Shown here one piece after another: positions 1-10,891 of a stretch of 64,000 bases of DNA (positions within the stretch are counted from its first letter, which is position 1; each line of letters opens with the position of its first letter). The notes beneath the pieces were generated by a model. It saw nothing but the letters and a program-made list of their open reading frames with translations. It searched no databases and was not told where the DNA came from. The stretch lies in NCBI GenBank assembly GCA_020466095.1, contig CM035808.1, forward strand, positions 42,751,555 through 42,815,554, written 5' to 3'. A program made the position numbers and the translations under genes. Origin of the DNA: Chlorops oryzae (lineage: Eukaryota > Arthropoda > Insecta > Diptera > Chloropidae).

Positions 1-402
1 GAACATGAAAAAATTGATTGAAAAAATTTTGAATTTTGCCGGTTTAGTGATTAGTGTGCGATATATAAAAAATAGAAATAAATGATCCTGCAAATGCACT
101 TTAACCTTTCGACTCGAATGACGAAAATATGTGCAGTAATTGTTAAAAACTCAGGCACAAAGAAGATGAGCATAAAGAGCCGAGCACGTTCAACAAAAAA
201 AAAACCTCTTCCTCTCCCTCCGAGCGTGAATGATGGTGACGTACGTGTAAACGGCTCCAATCAGTTGAAAAGTTTATTTTACCAATGAGAAATATCGATA
301 TTCTTAAAATTATCGGCCATCACTTATGTCATAAAAACGAACAGCTGACGCAAGCCGGCAATAACACATTCGCCAGACTTATGGAAGCGTAATCTTTGGG
401 AA
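1..402. other. 5' flank of the p24 gene, no gene seen
   Basis: AT-rich sequence upstream of the p24/TMED start codon at 403. The short open frames here on both strands lack family resemblance. The stretch presumably holds the promoter and 5' UTR, but I see no clear TATA box or initiator that I would commit to. Confidence 0.5.
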
Positions 403-1083
403 ATGACGCTTAAAATCATATTATTCGCAGCGCTCGTTATCGCAGCAAGGGCCTATGATAAAGAGATAACCATATCGGTCGACGCTGGGAAGATCGAGTG
501 TTTTTACGAGAAAATTGATCAAAGCCAAACTATCGAGACTGAATACCAAGTAATCGAAGGTGGAGAGTTGGATATCAGTTTTACATTGTACGATCCGTCT
601 GGACTGATCATCGTCAGCGATTTTAAGAAATCGGAAAACATACATAGGCATGAAGTGCGATCGGCCGGAGACTTTCGCTTCTGCTTCGATAATTCATTTA
701 GTACGTTTAATCGAAAAACAATATTTTTCGAATTGATCGTGGAAGCAGAAGGCGAGGAGAACTTTGGCGATGATCAATGGAATGACGCACTTGAGGGTCT
801 CACGCCAGAGGAATACTACAGCATGAAAGTTCAAGACATTTTGGACTACATCGGCCGTATTCGTTCCTTAATCACAAAGGCACAGCAACTCCAAGAGGTG
901 ATTCGCTCCTTTGAGGCTCGAGATCGGAATCTGGCGGAGAGCAACTTTAGCAAAGTAAATACATGGTCAATTTTTCAAACGATTGTTATGGTAGTGGTTG
1001 GGTTCGTGCAGGTATATATGGTTCGGAGTATATTTGAAACGGATACCCGTATGAATAAATTATTACGAAAAATTAATTTTTAA
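403..1083 (+). CDS. opm: p24/TMED cargo receptor, TMED1/5 (gamma) type, opossum-like
   Basis: This is a 226-residue type I membrane protein of the p24 family. Family members cycle between ER and Golgi in COPI and COPII vesicles and help select secretory cargo. The sequence shows a signal peptide (about residues 1-17), a GOLD domain with its two conserved cysteines (C33 in CFYEK and C94 in FRFCFDN), then a coiled-coil stretch. After that come the family signature FEARDRNLAESNF, a membrane segment (about 195-212) and a short basic cytosolic tail. The length is normal for the family. The ATG at 403 is chosen because it begins the signal peptide directly, and the gene is a single exon. It lies tail to tail with NOP53, whose stop is about 450 bases away. 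Resemblance is strongest to vertebrate TMED5/TMED1, which points to Drosophila opossum, although p24-1 is an alternative paralogue. Confidence 0.88.
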   Translation: MTLKIILFAALVIAARAYDKEITISVDAGKIECFYEKIDQSQTIETEYQVIEGGELDISFTLYDPSGLIIVSDFKKSENIHRHEVRSAGDFRFCFDNSFSTFNRKTIFFELIVEAEGEENFGDDQWNDALEGLTPEEYYSMKVQDILDYIGRIRSLITKAQQLQEVIRSFEARDRNLAESNFSKVNTWSIFQTIVMVVVGFVQVYMVRSIFETDTRMNKLLRKINF

Positions 1084-1531
1084 TATTTATATCATATTAT
1101 ATTAGCAGCTATGAGCAACATCTACAGTTATATACTGCTTGTGGTATCACGAAACCAAAGAATACTTGCATTTATGTTTAAAACACATCAAAGCTCTCAA
1201 AATGCTTGATAATTTTCCTAAAAAGTTTATGTAGTTACTTGAAGAGATTATTTAAATTAAGCAAACGCCATTAACAGATCAATTTAAATCATATTAAGAA
1301 AAAAAAAGTGTAAGTGAAGCCACTGCAACAGAATTTTTAAAAGAAGCAATTTATTGTAAGATACTTAGATATATTTTTATGAATGAAAAAATATCCAAAT
1401 ATTGATGACGAACATATCTAAAGGAGAAGGAAAGACGATTATATTTGTACAATCTTCTTGCCATAAATGTTTATTTTTCTTCTTTTCCAACGACAATAAA
1501 AACTACAACTTCAAAATCGATTTGAAGAAAA
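1084..1531. other. Tail-to-tail spacer between p24 and NOP53
   Basis: AT-rich 3' flank shared by two convergent genes. It presumably contains both 3' UTRs and polyadenylation sites. No other gene or repeat is recognised. Confidence 0.5.
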
Positions 1532-3209
1532 TTACTTGTTTTGGGCCGCTTTCCGCTGTTCTCGCAACATCTGAAATGAGACTCCCGGATCTTTGTGTGA
1601 GCTTCGAGGGAATCGCTTGATCTTCCGTGCTTTTTGTTTGCCCGTAGCCACACTGACCGGTATGATATTGCGTTTTTGGAAGTTCTTAAATCGATCCACA
1701 AGCAGGCTTGACTCTGGCTTAGCGTTCCGTAAATTACCCGTTATATCTTCCGGCATGTTAATATCAATATCCGGCTCAACAAATTTCAAACGACCCAAAC
1801 GTTTTGTTTCGAATTTCTTTTTGAATTCGACTTGTTTGCGATGCTTCATCAAAGCGTTCAGCTCCTCCTCTTCGTTTAAGACCTCAGCCTTTATCGATTT
1901 GATTCTGTAAAAACATAGGTTTTGACATAACTCAAAGTGGATAAGTGAAAAAACCATTGCTTCTACCTATTCAAGTCGGCGATTTGTTTCTTCAGTGCTT
2001 TCTTCTGCTCTTGCCGTTTTTGCAGTTCTTTTTGTTTCAATTCCTTACTGCGCGCTTGTTTGCTTTTTATATTTTCTCTTTGTACAGGTGGATTGATCGT
2101 TTTGTATGGCGCATCGTCATCCTCATCATTTTCCGCAATAACCTTGCTCTCTTCAGTGGCAGTGGCAGTGGCTCCTCTTCATTATTTTCAGCGTTCAATT
2201 CAAAATGTTGGCGTGCATCGCGTTCTTCCGTTGTCACTTTTTTGAACATTTTCGTCGTGACACGTTTTAAATGCTTTTCTTCTTTGATGATTTTCTCCTC
2301 TTTTTCGACAACCTTTTCTATCAAATCTTGATGATCTTCCAGAGAAGGATTGTAGCTCATACCAGGATGTGGGGGCTCAAATTTTCTGAAATTTTAGAAA
2401 ACAAAAAAAATAATATTATCTTTGGGGTATGCTCCAACACTCTCTTTCCAGGACTTACTTGGCTTTTGTGGTTCTATTCCTAATTCCATCGTGCACTTTT
2501 ATTTGAGATTTACCAATATTCTTTGCGACATGCAGCGCTAAATCGCGGCTCACCCAACCCTTTTCATCTTTAAGGCCTGGAATTTTATCACGGAAATCCT
2601 CATCAGCCCAGACATCCTTGGCCGTCTTGAGCAATTTATCCTCTTTGTGTTTCTTCTTTTCTTCGACTTCAGTATTATAGCGTTCACGATCTTGATTAGC
2701 CTGGATGTGGCGTGCCTTTGTTGGTTTTAGTATTTCCTCTTCGATGTTACGTCCGGATTTTTTCAATTTTACATGATTACTGCAAAATTTGAGAAATCGA
2801 TTTATGGTTTAGACTAAAGTTAAAGGGAAATTTTGGAAAATTTTCACCGTTTCGCAATGGGATCCTTAACTTTTGAGGTATTTTCCCACATTTGTAGCGA
2901 TCGAAGTGGTTTCTTTGCATTTAATTTTCGCTTTTGGCGTTCTGTCAATTGGCTTTTCTTGGGTATTTGTGGCGTTGCATCAATTGTGAATAGTGCATCG
3001 TCGCTCTTGTCTTCAAATGTTCTGAAATTTTCGTGAAAATGAAGAAAATTAAGATCTTAAAAAGTTCGTAAAATTTTTAAATTTTACCCAATACGCTCCT
3101 GTTGTCTCTGATCTTCAAGGAAGTCGTCCACATCTTGTACGTCTGTCTTACGCCAGGCGGATTTATTTTTCTTGGATATACGTTTCCTTTTTGTTTTTGT
3201 CGATTCCAT
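1532..3209 (-). CDS. NOP53: NOP53/GLTSCR2 ribosome biogenesis factor, five exons, one apparent frameshift
   Basis: A nucleolar factor of the NOP53 (GLTSCR2/PICT1) family, which in eukaryotes acts in 60S subunit maturation and exosome recruitment. Exons on the minus strand are 3209-3088, 3021-2848, 2779-2459, 2385-1967 and 1904-1532. All have GT-AG boundaries, and phases agree except across exon 4. Seen: a basic N-terminus beginning [10 protein letters not shown], the family motif [10 protein letters not shown] in exon 4, long charged helices, and the conserved C-terminal block around [18 protein letters not shown] and [17 protein letters not shown]. The expected product is about 469 residues, close to the human length. 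In exon 4 the frame must shift by one base, most simply in the CAGTGG repeat at 2156-2173. Upstream reads ...[13 protein letters not shown] and downstream must read [20 protein letters not shown]. This may be an assembly or allele error. Confidence 0.9.
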
Positions 3210-3330
3210 CTTTTAAGTTTTCGAATACAAATTTATATATTTCTTATAAGCACGTGCGCCAAGAGATGCTCAGCTGTCACTGTTGTTTTGTTTCAAAGGT
3301 TAAGGCTCGGCTACTCAAGACATAACTTAA

Positions 3331-3626
3331 GGTAGAAACACTCACGCACTGCGGCGCACTGTGTGGCATGGCATGGCATAGAGAAAATTTGTAGTAAACA
3401 GTGACGCACAGCAAAATAATATGGAAATGAACTAGAAAGAGCAGCTCTACAAACAATGCAAGTCTCAGTGCAAGTCTACAATGGCAACACTACAGCTGTC
3501 AAATTAGCATAGAAATCTAAAATCTATAGAACGCTATGCCATGCTAATTTTTGAGTGTCTGCTTTCATACAATTTGATTCCTATGTGACAGATGGCACTG
3601 TGGCGCAGTGAGTGAGTGTTTCTACC
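3331..3626. mobile_element. TTAA-type MITE, copy 1 (296 bp)
   Basis: Terminal inverted repeats begin GGTAGAAACACTCACGCACT and end with their reverse complement. The left flank is TTAA and the right flank TTTA, fitting a degraded TTAA target duplication. A second copy sits at 24765-25157. There is no coding capacity, so it was probably mobilised by a piggyBac-like transposase, though the family is inferred only from the TTAA. Confidence 0.75.
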
Positions 3627-3634
3627 TTTACACT

Positions 3635-3828
3635 GCAGCCACACGTTCAATAATTTGCTTTCAAGTTGAGCTAACCTACTGGTTGTCAAAATGTATGACG
3701 TAGGCTGCACGCAACTTGAAAGGCAATTTTATTTTCAAAATGCCGTCGTCAAGGAAACATCTTAGAATGCTATGCAACTATGATCAGCTGTTAAAAACTT
3801 GAAACGCAAAAATTGAACGTGTGGCTGC
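3635..3828. mobile_element. Short MITE with CAGCCACACG ends
   Basis: Inverted ends GCAGCCACACGTTCAAT and its mirror enclose about 194 bp. The inner parts of the arms, including TTTCAAGTT/AACTTGAAA, also pair. It abuts the TTAA MITE to its left. No transposase. Confidence 0.7.
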
Positions 3829-3910
3829 CGTGTTACCCTGCAGTAACTATGAAGATGACTTGCTTAAAGTGACTACTCACGTCACCAGAAACAAAATAGC
3901 TAGTTCAAAT

Positions 3911-4473
3911 GAGGCCTTTTACACTAGGGCAATTATCGCCGGCAATTTTTTTCAAATTCTCTTTTGGAGTTGCCTTTGCTTTTACACGTATGAAAAAGAT
4001 TGCCGAGAATTTTTTTTTTTGTTTTTGTCTGTTTTTGACGTTTGCCCTGTTCGCGCAGGGCTGATTTTTGGAATAAATTAATATAACATAGTTAAGTATC
4101 CCTGATTTAGGGTTGATTTTAAGATTTTAAAAACGCGTCCTGGCATATTCCGGCGATTTAATACAATAAATGCACGGATTTTGTTGCATTAGCACAATTA
4201 GCTTTTCTATGCATTCGCGCGGACACTTCCCCGACATTTGAAATTTTAAATTTTATATTTCCCGAAAATATCAGTTGTTAACACCTCGAATGTAGAAAGC
4301 GAATGAAGCAAACGTCAAAAACCAGCTCGCAACCATCTTCACATTTGACAAAACGAAAGAGAGCAAAACGGAATTGCCGAGTACGGGCAATTCTGAAATG
4401 AGCAATTTTTCTCTACCCCCCTGCTCTGCGTCTCGCCTACAAACGAAAAAAATTGCCTAGTGTAAAAGGCCTC
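3911..4473. mobile_element. MITE with GAGGCCTTTTACACTAGG ends (563 bp)
   Basis: The left end GAGGCCTTTTACACTAGG is mirrored by CCTAGTGTAAAAGGCCTC at the right end. The subterminal GCCGGCAATTTTTT is shared with the 155-bp element at 26699-26853, so the two are probably one family. No real ORF. Confidence 0.7.
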
Positions 4474-4855
4474 AATTGAAAACACATAAAATAAGGGAAT
4501 AATAACGGCCCTTTATGTACTTAATTTTTTTTTCTTTTAGGGTAAAGAAACATATTTTTTCTATCTCCAACCAGGCAACAATAAGGGCCTGGGTACAATA
4601 ATCCGAGAGTATAATATATATACATGCATGCGTGCGACAGAGAGAGGGCGAGAGAGATAGAGGAAGAGCGAGACAGAGAGTGCTGCACGCACGACTCTCG
4701 GAAATGTAAATGTCTTTAATGCAGTTAGTCTTCACTTAACGTAACTTAAATTTATAAATCAGCTATTTCGCCGTGCGATGTTGGATTTGAATGGAAGTAG
4801 TTAAAAATTTTATTTTACATCAGGATGTCCCGGTTTAAACAGGGAGACACAACGC

Positions 4856-4941
4856 GAGACACTGGAAGGAAACACATGAGAGTGACGGAGATGAAATGTC
4901 TTTCGTCTCTGTCACTCTCATGAGTTTCCTACCAGTGTCTC
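4856..4941. repeat. 86-bp near-perfect hairpin
   Basis: GAGACACTGG at the left pairs with CCAGTGTCTC at the right, and the intervening ATGAGAGTGACGGAGA pairs with TCTCTGTCACTCTCAT around a short loop. It may be a minimal MITE or could fold in RNA. Confidence 0.7.
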
Positions 4942-4984
4942 TATTATGTTAATCTAGACACGGACGATCATGGGTGCCGACAAA

Positions 4985-5400
4985 TTGTTAGGGCTCAATT
5001 ACTTTTGATTGAATGTAACTTAACTTTACTTATATAATCAGCTGACTTGATATGCTTAGTACATTTTGCATGGGAGCAGATACTGAAAACTTAGTTTGAC
5101 TAAAGGCTCAGTTACTCTTGATTGAACGTAACTTGACTTTACTTATTTAATCAGCTGACTTGATGTGTTTAGTACATTTTCTATGGGATCAGTCACTGAA
5201 AACTTAATTTGACTTAAGATAAGAATCTGTGGAAAACAGATTTCACTAAGTTAAGTTAAGTTACGTTCAATCAAGAGTAACTGAGCCTTAAGGATAAGAA
5301 TCTGTGGAAAACAGAAGTTAAGTTACGTTCAATCAAGAGTAACTGAGCCTTTAAGACGACTTAAGATAAGTTAAGTTCAGTCAATAATAGCCGGGCCTTT
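4985..5400. repeat. Nested copies of a GGCTCAGTTACTCTTGATTG inverted-repeat element
   Basis: A complete copy at about 5103-5289 has mirrored ends GGCTCAGTTACTCTTGATTG and CAATCAAGAGTAACTGAGCC. A partial left half lies before it at 4988 and a right half after it at about 5296-5352, giving a tandem of half elements. Related fragments appear near 4730. Confidence 0.65.
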
Positions 5401-6391
5401 AAATTAAATTACGGATAGTTATGTCGAAATAACGAATTAAAAGAATATAAAAACCAAACTTCTCTAACTCTTCAATAGCCATTACATCTGGAATTGTGAG
5501 TACCCCTGAGCAGGGTTCGAAAAAGCTGCAGCTTTTTTATCCAGAAATTCTGAATCGCAAAATCGATAGCTCACGTTCAAGTGTTGAAATGCTTCGTTTT
5601 GCGATTTCGGTGGTTTCCGTGCTGGCTCCATTTCTGTAAAAAAAATTGTATTTTAAATACTTGAAAATTTATTTGGCCGGACTCATTCGAGTAAAGCGGC
5701 GTTCACATGCACTTTTGAATATGACACCTAAGGCTAAGCGCCGACTACTCAATTTTAAGTTGGCCAATTTTAAGTTGGAAAAGTGCTCTTGCGCGTCGAC
5801 TATACAATTTAAAAATGGGTCCTTTGAATTAAATTAATTTATTATTAATTAATTACTTTATAATTTATTAATTATTCGGTACCATGTGTTTATGGAACAC
5901 TACCAACTAAAAATTGAGTAGTTTGCGGCGCCCCATAAGAACGTATGTAACACAACACAATTGGCCAATTTAAAATTTGTGGGAAAACACAAATTTTTTA
6001 TTGGGTCAACTAAAAATTGGAATGTCGGCGCGCTCGCATATATTTCTGTGTGCCACAAACACACAACTTAAAATTGGTCAGCTGAAAATTGAGTAGTCGG
6101 CGCCTAGCCTAACACTTGATTATACCCAATTTCCACAAACAAATAGTCTTTTTGTATTAATAAACTATATAGTCGAGCTGAGTTGAGGCTGTGTAAATTT
6201 CAGCAGCTCATCTACTCAGCTACATTGATTTTATTTTGAAGCTGTAGCTGGAGCATTCCACGTAAGAGACAAATAATATTTATGATATTTTTTATGTTTA
6301 ATTTTGTGAAAAGATAATTTTAATGTACTCATATTAAGATAGTTAACAGGATATAAGTTGCTCTTTCAAAAAATTTTGAGTGATTATATTA
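5401..6391. other. Gene-free AT-rich spacer
   Basis: No supported gene. Between 5740 and 6100 short words such as AATTTTAAGTTGGCCAATTTT recur in both orientations, which suggests another decayed inverted-repeat element, but I cannot fix its ends. Confidence 0.4.
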
Positions 6392-6681
6392 GTGGTATTC
6401 AAGCAGGCTCGGAAATAGCTAGGTGCAAATTTTGCGCGCGGAAATTTTGAACTATTGCTTGAACGACCCTTATGCAAAGCGTGTGTAAAAATTTCGCGAA
6501 AACAGCTGGTTTCAATGTTTTCTTTGGTGAAAGAAGGAGAAGCGAATATCGCGCATATTTTGCGCATCACAGTAGGCGTGCAAAATTTGCGAGGCTGCGG
6601 AAACTATTTTTCATACAAAATAATTTGCGAGCTCGCGAAATTTCCGAGGGCGCAAATCTTGCGTACCTGCTTGAATACCAC
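6392..6681. mobile_element. TA-flanked MITE (290 bp)
   Basis: Ends GTGGTATTCAAGCAGG and CCTGCTTGAATACCAC are inverted repeats, each flanked by TA, as in Tc1/mariner-type insertions. The interior is rich in GCGCAAATTTTGCG-like words. No ORF of note. Confidence 0.7.
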
Positions 6682-7226
6682 TATTAGTTTTTGCCTGTTT
6701 GTACGGGACAAAAAAATTGAATGTATTTCCCAGGTTTTTTGCATTCGGCATTTGTTTTCGGCATAGAATCACACATTTCGCAGAGTAATATAAATGGATT
6801 TCCATAGAACGTCCTTTCATGAACTCCACATCTATTTTAGAACGTACTCCATTTCCATAGAAAATTTTCTGTGGAATGCTCCAGTTGAGCTGTTTTTTTT
6901 TATCAGCGGCAGCCAAAGCTACAGCTATATTTTTAGTGCTTTGGCTGTTTGGCAGACAGCCTTTCGAACCCTGCCCCTTAGAATATAATTTTTAAAAATA
7001 AAAAAAAAAATTTTTAATATTACGTTCATTTTCAGCACAGTTCATATCAAAATACGAACGAACTTTTGAGCTTCCAGAGAAATTCAGAACTTCTTCTCTC
7101 TTTGCCTAAATTGCTTCAAGATGTTATTTTAATCGCGCTGAGGCTCTTGCTGCTTGCTCCCTCAATCGGTCTTAAAGCTCTGTAAAGCTCGGACGGAGAG
7201 GCTTTAAACGTGGCAAAAGCGGTATA
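6682..7226. other. Upstream region of DNAJC25, no gene
   Basis: AT-rich spacer leading to the DNAJC25 start. Presumably promoter and 5' UTR. No clear core promoter motif was identified. Confidence 0.4.
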
Positions 7227-8231
7227 ATGAGTTGGCTGCTAAGCTATATATTTTTGGGATTGACAGTTGTTCCAACTATCTGTGTTCATGGACTGCTTGA
7301 TGGTATTTATTGCGGTAGGAAGAACTGTTACGATGTGCTTGGCGTTACAAGGGATTCATCGAAAAGTGAAATCGGAAAGAATTACCGTGTTTTAGCGAGA
7401 AAGTTCCATCCGGATTTACATAGAACGCCCGAAGCGAAAGCAGAAGCGGAAATTCAATTTAAATCAATTGCCCAAGCGTATGAAATTTTGAAAGATGATG
7501 GGCAACGTAACGATTACGACTATATGCTGGATCATCCGGAGGAGTACTATTCCCATTATTATCGTTTCTACGCACGAAAGGCTCCGAAGGTCGATGTAAA
7601 GATCGTCATTCTGGCTACTCTAACCATTATATCCATTTTCCAGTATTATTCTGGTTGGCAAAGGTATGAAGATGCGATTAAGTACTTCTCGACAGTTCAA
7701 AAATATCGACACAAAGCCTTGGATCTTGCGAAAGAGGAAATTGAAAAGGTTAGCAGTCGAAAGAATGGTAAACGCTTATCAAAAGCTGAGCAAAAAGAAG
7801 AAGTCGAGCGGATAATCCGTCGAGTGATCGAAGAGAATATGGATGTGAAAGGAGGCTATGCGAAACCCTCATGGTGGGATGTCATTTGGGTACAATTAAT
7901 CATTTTTCCATATACGCTGGTGCGTTATATTATGTGGTATGCCAATTGGATTTGGCGATTCAATATACGCAAGGAGCCATATGGACGTGAGGAGCAATTG
8001 TATCTAATACGACGAAATATGAAAATGGGACAGAATCAATTTAACGCACAGGAGGATAAACAAATTGAAGAATTTTTGCGATTACAGCTGTGGAAACGTG
8101 AAAAGTTTGAAATATGGAAAGAACAACAGGAAGAAGAAATGAAAAAGAAATTAGCTGAAAATCCTCGTTATAAATCCTATAGGCGTTATATGAAAAACCA
8201 TGGACCTGGGCGAATAACTTTCGAAGATTAG
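7227..8231 (+). CDS. DNAJC25: DNAJC25-type ER membrane J-domain protein
   Basis: A 334-residue single-exon gene matching animal DNAJC25 (Drosophila CG7872 type). Family members are ER membrane J-proteins thought to recruit Hsp70 partners. Seen: a signal anchor at residues 1-21, then a J-domain (about 33-100) beginning NCYDVLGVTRDSSKSEIGK with the catalytic HPD at 61-63. A membrane segment lies at about 123-142, followed by a charged coiled coil. A second hydrophobic stretch rich in tryptophan (about 218-245) and a charged C-terminal helix ending RITFED complete it. The start ATG at 7227 leads straight into the signal sequence. The gene faces the ZAD zinc-finger gene tail to tail with 690 bases between stops. 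The specific client is unknown. Confidence 0.92.
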   Translation: MSWLLSYIFLGLTVVPTICVHGLLDGIYCGRKNCYDVLGVTRDSSKSEIGKNYRVLARKFHPDLHRTPEAKAEAEIQFKSIAQAYEILKDDGQRNDYDYMLDHPEEYYSHYYRFYARKAPKVDVKIVILATLTIISIFQYYSGWQRYEDAIKYFSTVQKYRHKALDLAKEEIEKVSSRKNGKRLSKAEQKEEVERIIRRVIEENMDVKGGYAKPSWWDVIWVQLIIFPYTLVRYIMWYANWIWRFNIRKEPYGREEQLYLIRRNMKMGQNQFNAQEDKQIEEFLRLQLWKREKFEIWKEQQEEEMKKKLAENPRYKSYRRYMKNHGPGRITFED

Positions 8232-8919
8232 GGCTCTTCTCTTTATACATATGTAGTTGCAATTACTTTAAGTTGGCCAAAGTCTATAGTCTACTTCGAT
8301 TATCGTTATTTATATATTGTAGTTTCATGTAAGAAGTAAAAAAAAAATTAAAACTTAAGTCTTAAGCTCCCTCCACGATACTTCAAAAGCTATTGAACTG
8401 ACTGGAATAAACTCGTTTGTTTTTTTTATACGACATTTTTGCCTCTTCAAGTGTTTTGTGTTTTCGGTCTCTTCAGCTATTCGGAATCATCGACCTCGGT
8501 AGTTTAATTTTAGCATGTGGTTATGTGCTTATGCTGCATGCTCAATATTGCTGATTAAACTGGTTTTCGATGTTTCACAAGGGTAAGAAAAAATTAAGTT
8601 AAGTAAACTTTGCGATCGAAATTTGGAATATCAAGAGCAAATTTGTTTGACAAAAGCGAAATGTTCGTTTACACAGTTGGCTCCCTCATGGTTTGTTTTA
8701 TAAATGGGTCTCCATAAATAAGCTTTGTGTTTTTTATTTTGATTCTGACTACCAAAAGGGTGTTTTGCACTTAACTGAAAAAAGTGAGACCATATTTTCT
8801 TATGTTACCAAGCGTAGTAAATTTTAAGAGTTGAAAAGGACAAAGTTAATAAGTTAAGACAAGCGTCTATTGGATCCATGATTTATTTAAAAGCTCCAAT
8901 TTTTTTTTTCCAAACTGAT
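8232..8919. other. Tail-to-tail spacer between DNAJC25 and the zinc-finger gene
   Basis: AT-rich. It contains AATAAA-like words (for example AATAAACTC near 8405) that could end the DNAJC25 transcript. No gene seen. Confidence 0.45.
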
Positions 8920-10203
8920 TTACTCGTTTCCTAAAATATTTTCGCTTCCACCAACAATGTGCAGTTGACGATGGTCTTCTGTATCAATACTTTTATGAGC
9001 TTTAAGTTCGTTATTTTCACTATCGATTTCTTCGACAATATAAGTTGTTATACACGGTTGTAGCGATGGCTCCGAGCCTTTGATTACGTTGCCATAAATT
9101 GTTGTTCTAGATTGTTGTAAATATGCATCATAAGACTCCTCCTCGTCTTCTTCCTTTAGGACCAACATTGCCGATCGTTTATGATGCTCGATGTGGGCAA
9201 GCATATATGATTTTTTCGTAAAACCTTTGCCACACTGCGTGCATTGGAATTTCTTCTCGCCCGTATGTGTCCGCAGGTGCACAGATAAAACATGTGCGTA
9301 AGCAAAACTCTTATGACACGTTTGACATTGGAACGGTCTTTCGCCAGTATGGGTCCTCTCGTGCTTTATGCGTGAGCCAAAGTCGGAAAATTTTCGTTCA
9401 CAATAGCTGCAAGTGTACGGCTTGTCGCCTGTATGGACTCTCATGTGCCTCCGCAATTCCACATTCGAAACAAAGGCCTTATCACAGCACTCACAACTGA
9501 AGGGTCTAGAAAGGTGCAGAAAGAATTTAAATCACATGAATTTATGTTGAAAATTGTTATAATAAAAAAGATCTACTCACCTATCGTTCATATGGCGCCG
9601 CATATGGGAATTTAAAGCATGTTGATATTTATATGTGTTTCCACATATCTCACAAATTTTCGGTGAAATTGTAGACTTTTCTTTATTTAAGGATTTCAAG
9701 GATGGCACGTTTCGAATTTTGTATCTTTGCTTTGTCTTTGCTTTCTTCATTTCACTTTCCATTCTCCTTCTGGGAGGAGGTTTAACGATTGCTTCTTCAT
9801 AGCTCGTTTCTAAGATTGTCCCCTCTATATCTATATGCTCCAAGTGCTCCTCATCAATATCGATATGTTCCAGTTCTTGGAACTCTGGCTCTGGCGAGTT
9901 AGCGTCTGTTTCTTCTTTTTCCGTTTCAACGAGATCTTCTTCACGTTCATTTGGTAATGGGGAACAGCGGAAAATTAGCAAAGCTGATTCGCAATTATTT
10001 CGGAATCGAAACGCCGAATCTAGATCTTGTTGACAAAATTCACAAATCTTTCTTTGATTCTTTTCAAAGAAATTTGAAAATTCCGGAAAGCATTGGGTGA
10101 TTTTCTCCGATATGGAAATATTCAGGTCTCGGTCTCTTTCGAATATTGAGGTCATGTCGGCACCCTCCTGCAAGCAAATGCCACAAACTTTATCCGAATT
10201 CAT
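8920..10203 (-). CDS. ZAD-C2H2 zinc-finger protein, two exons
   Basis: A DNA-binding protein of the insect ZAD class, about 402 residues. Exons are 10203-9581 and 9505-8920, with GT-AG ends and matching phase. The N-terminal ZAD domain has its four cysteines at C7, C10, C54 and C57 (CGIC and CEFC). An acidic linker with EHIDIDEEHLEHIDIE follows, then a basic patch. Five C2H2 fingers follow: one ends exon 1 (CEICGNTYKYQHALNSHMRRH) and four are in exon 2, joined by TGEKP-like linkers. The C-terminal tail is acidic. The frame upstream continues to a non-ATG codon, so the first ATG at 10203, just before KVCGIC, is chosen. Target genes and orthologue are not recognised. These proteins usually act as nuclear transcription or chromatin factors. 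Confidence 0.9.
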
Positions 10204-10885
10204 TGTTGTTGAAAATTGCGAAAAACTCAAAATCGTTTAAAACGCTGAGCGGCACAGCTGATTCTAATGTCTATAGTATATGTATGTATTTATAAATACA
10301 TACATACCAGTGTTGCGACGAATGTCAATTTTCGGCAAATGCGAATGTACTTTAATATTCGTGATTGCGAATATGCAGTTTTTGAATTTATAGCGGGAGC
10401 AGTGATTCTGAGTCGCGCTAGTCAGTGATGAATGTTTTAGTTTCTGGAAATATTTGACAAATCTTGCGAAAGCGAATGTCAAATGAAAACATGCAAGTGT
10501 TTGCGACTGCATGTAATCGTTGCAGCACCTCATTACACTTGGTATAAACGACCAATGTTATACTAAAGCCATGCGTGGAAAAATAGGTCGGTTCTCATAT
10601 TCTACGGAAAGAAATCGGTAAAATGAGAACGAGAAAAATTCCAAAATGATTGGGAACACGAAGAAAACCAAATTTTTGTTCGAAAGCAACTCATAAAAAA
10701 TTACTTTGGCGTTTTGAAGAGCGCAAAAATGTTGTGTGCTTCCGTTGTTCAATGTATGTATGTATTTTAGAATTTCATAAACTTTTGTAAATCTTTTTAG
10801 TAAAGACAGATTGCATGAAATTTAACCCAATCTGCCCCAAGAAGAAATTAGTTCATGTAAGAAGAAAACTTTTTTCATAAAATCT
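10204..10885. other. Gene-free spacer upstream of the zinc-finger gene
   Basis: AT-rich. The short open frames show no domain or family resemblance. Presumably includes the promoter of the zinc-finger gene. Confidence 0.4.
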
Positions 10886-10891
10886 TTGATA

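Noticed and set aside
10201..10230. N-terminal extension of the ZAD zinc-finger protein
   Set aside because: The open frame upstream begins at TTG, not ATG. The ATG at 10203 directly precedes the ZAD cysteines.
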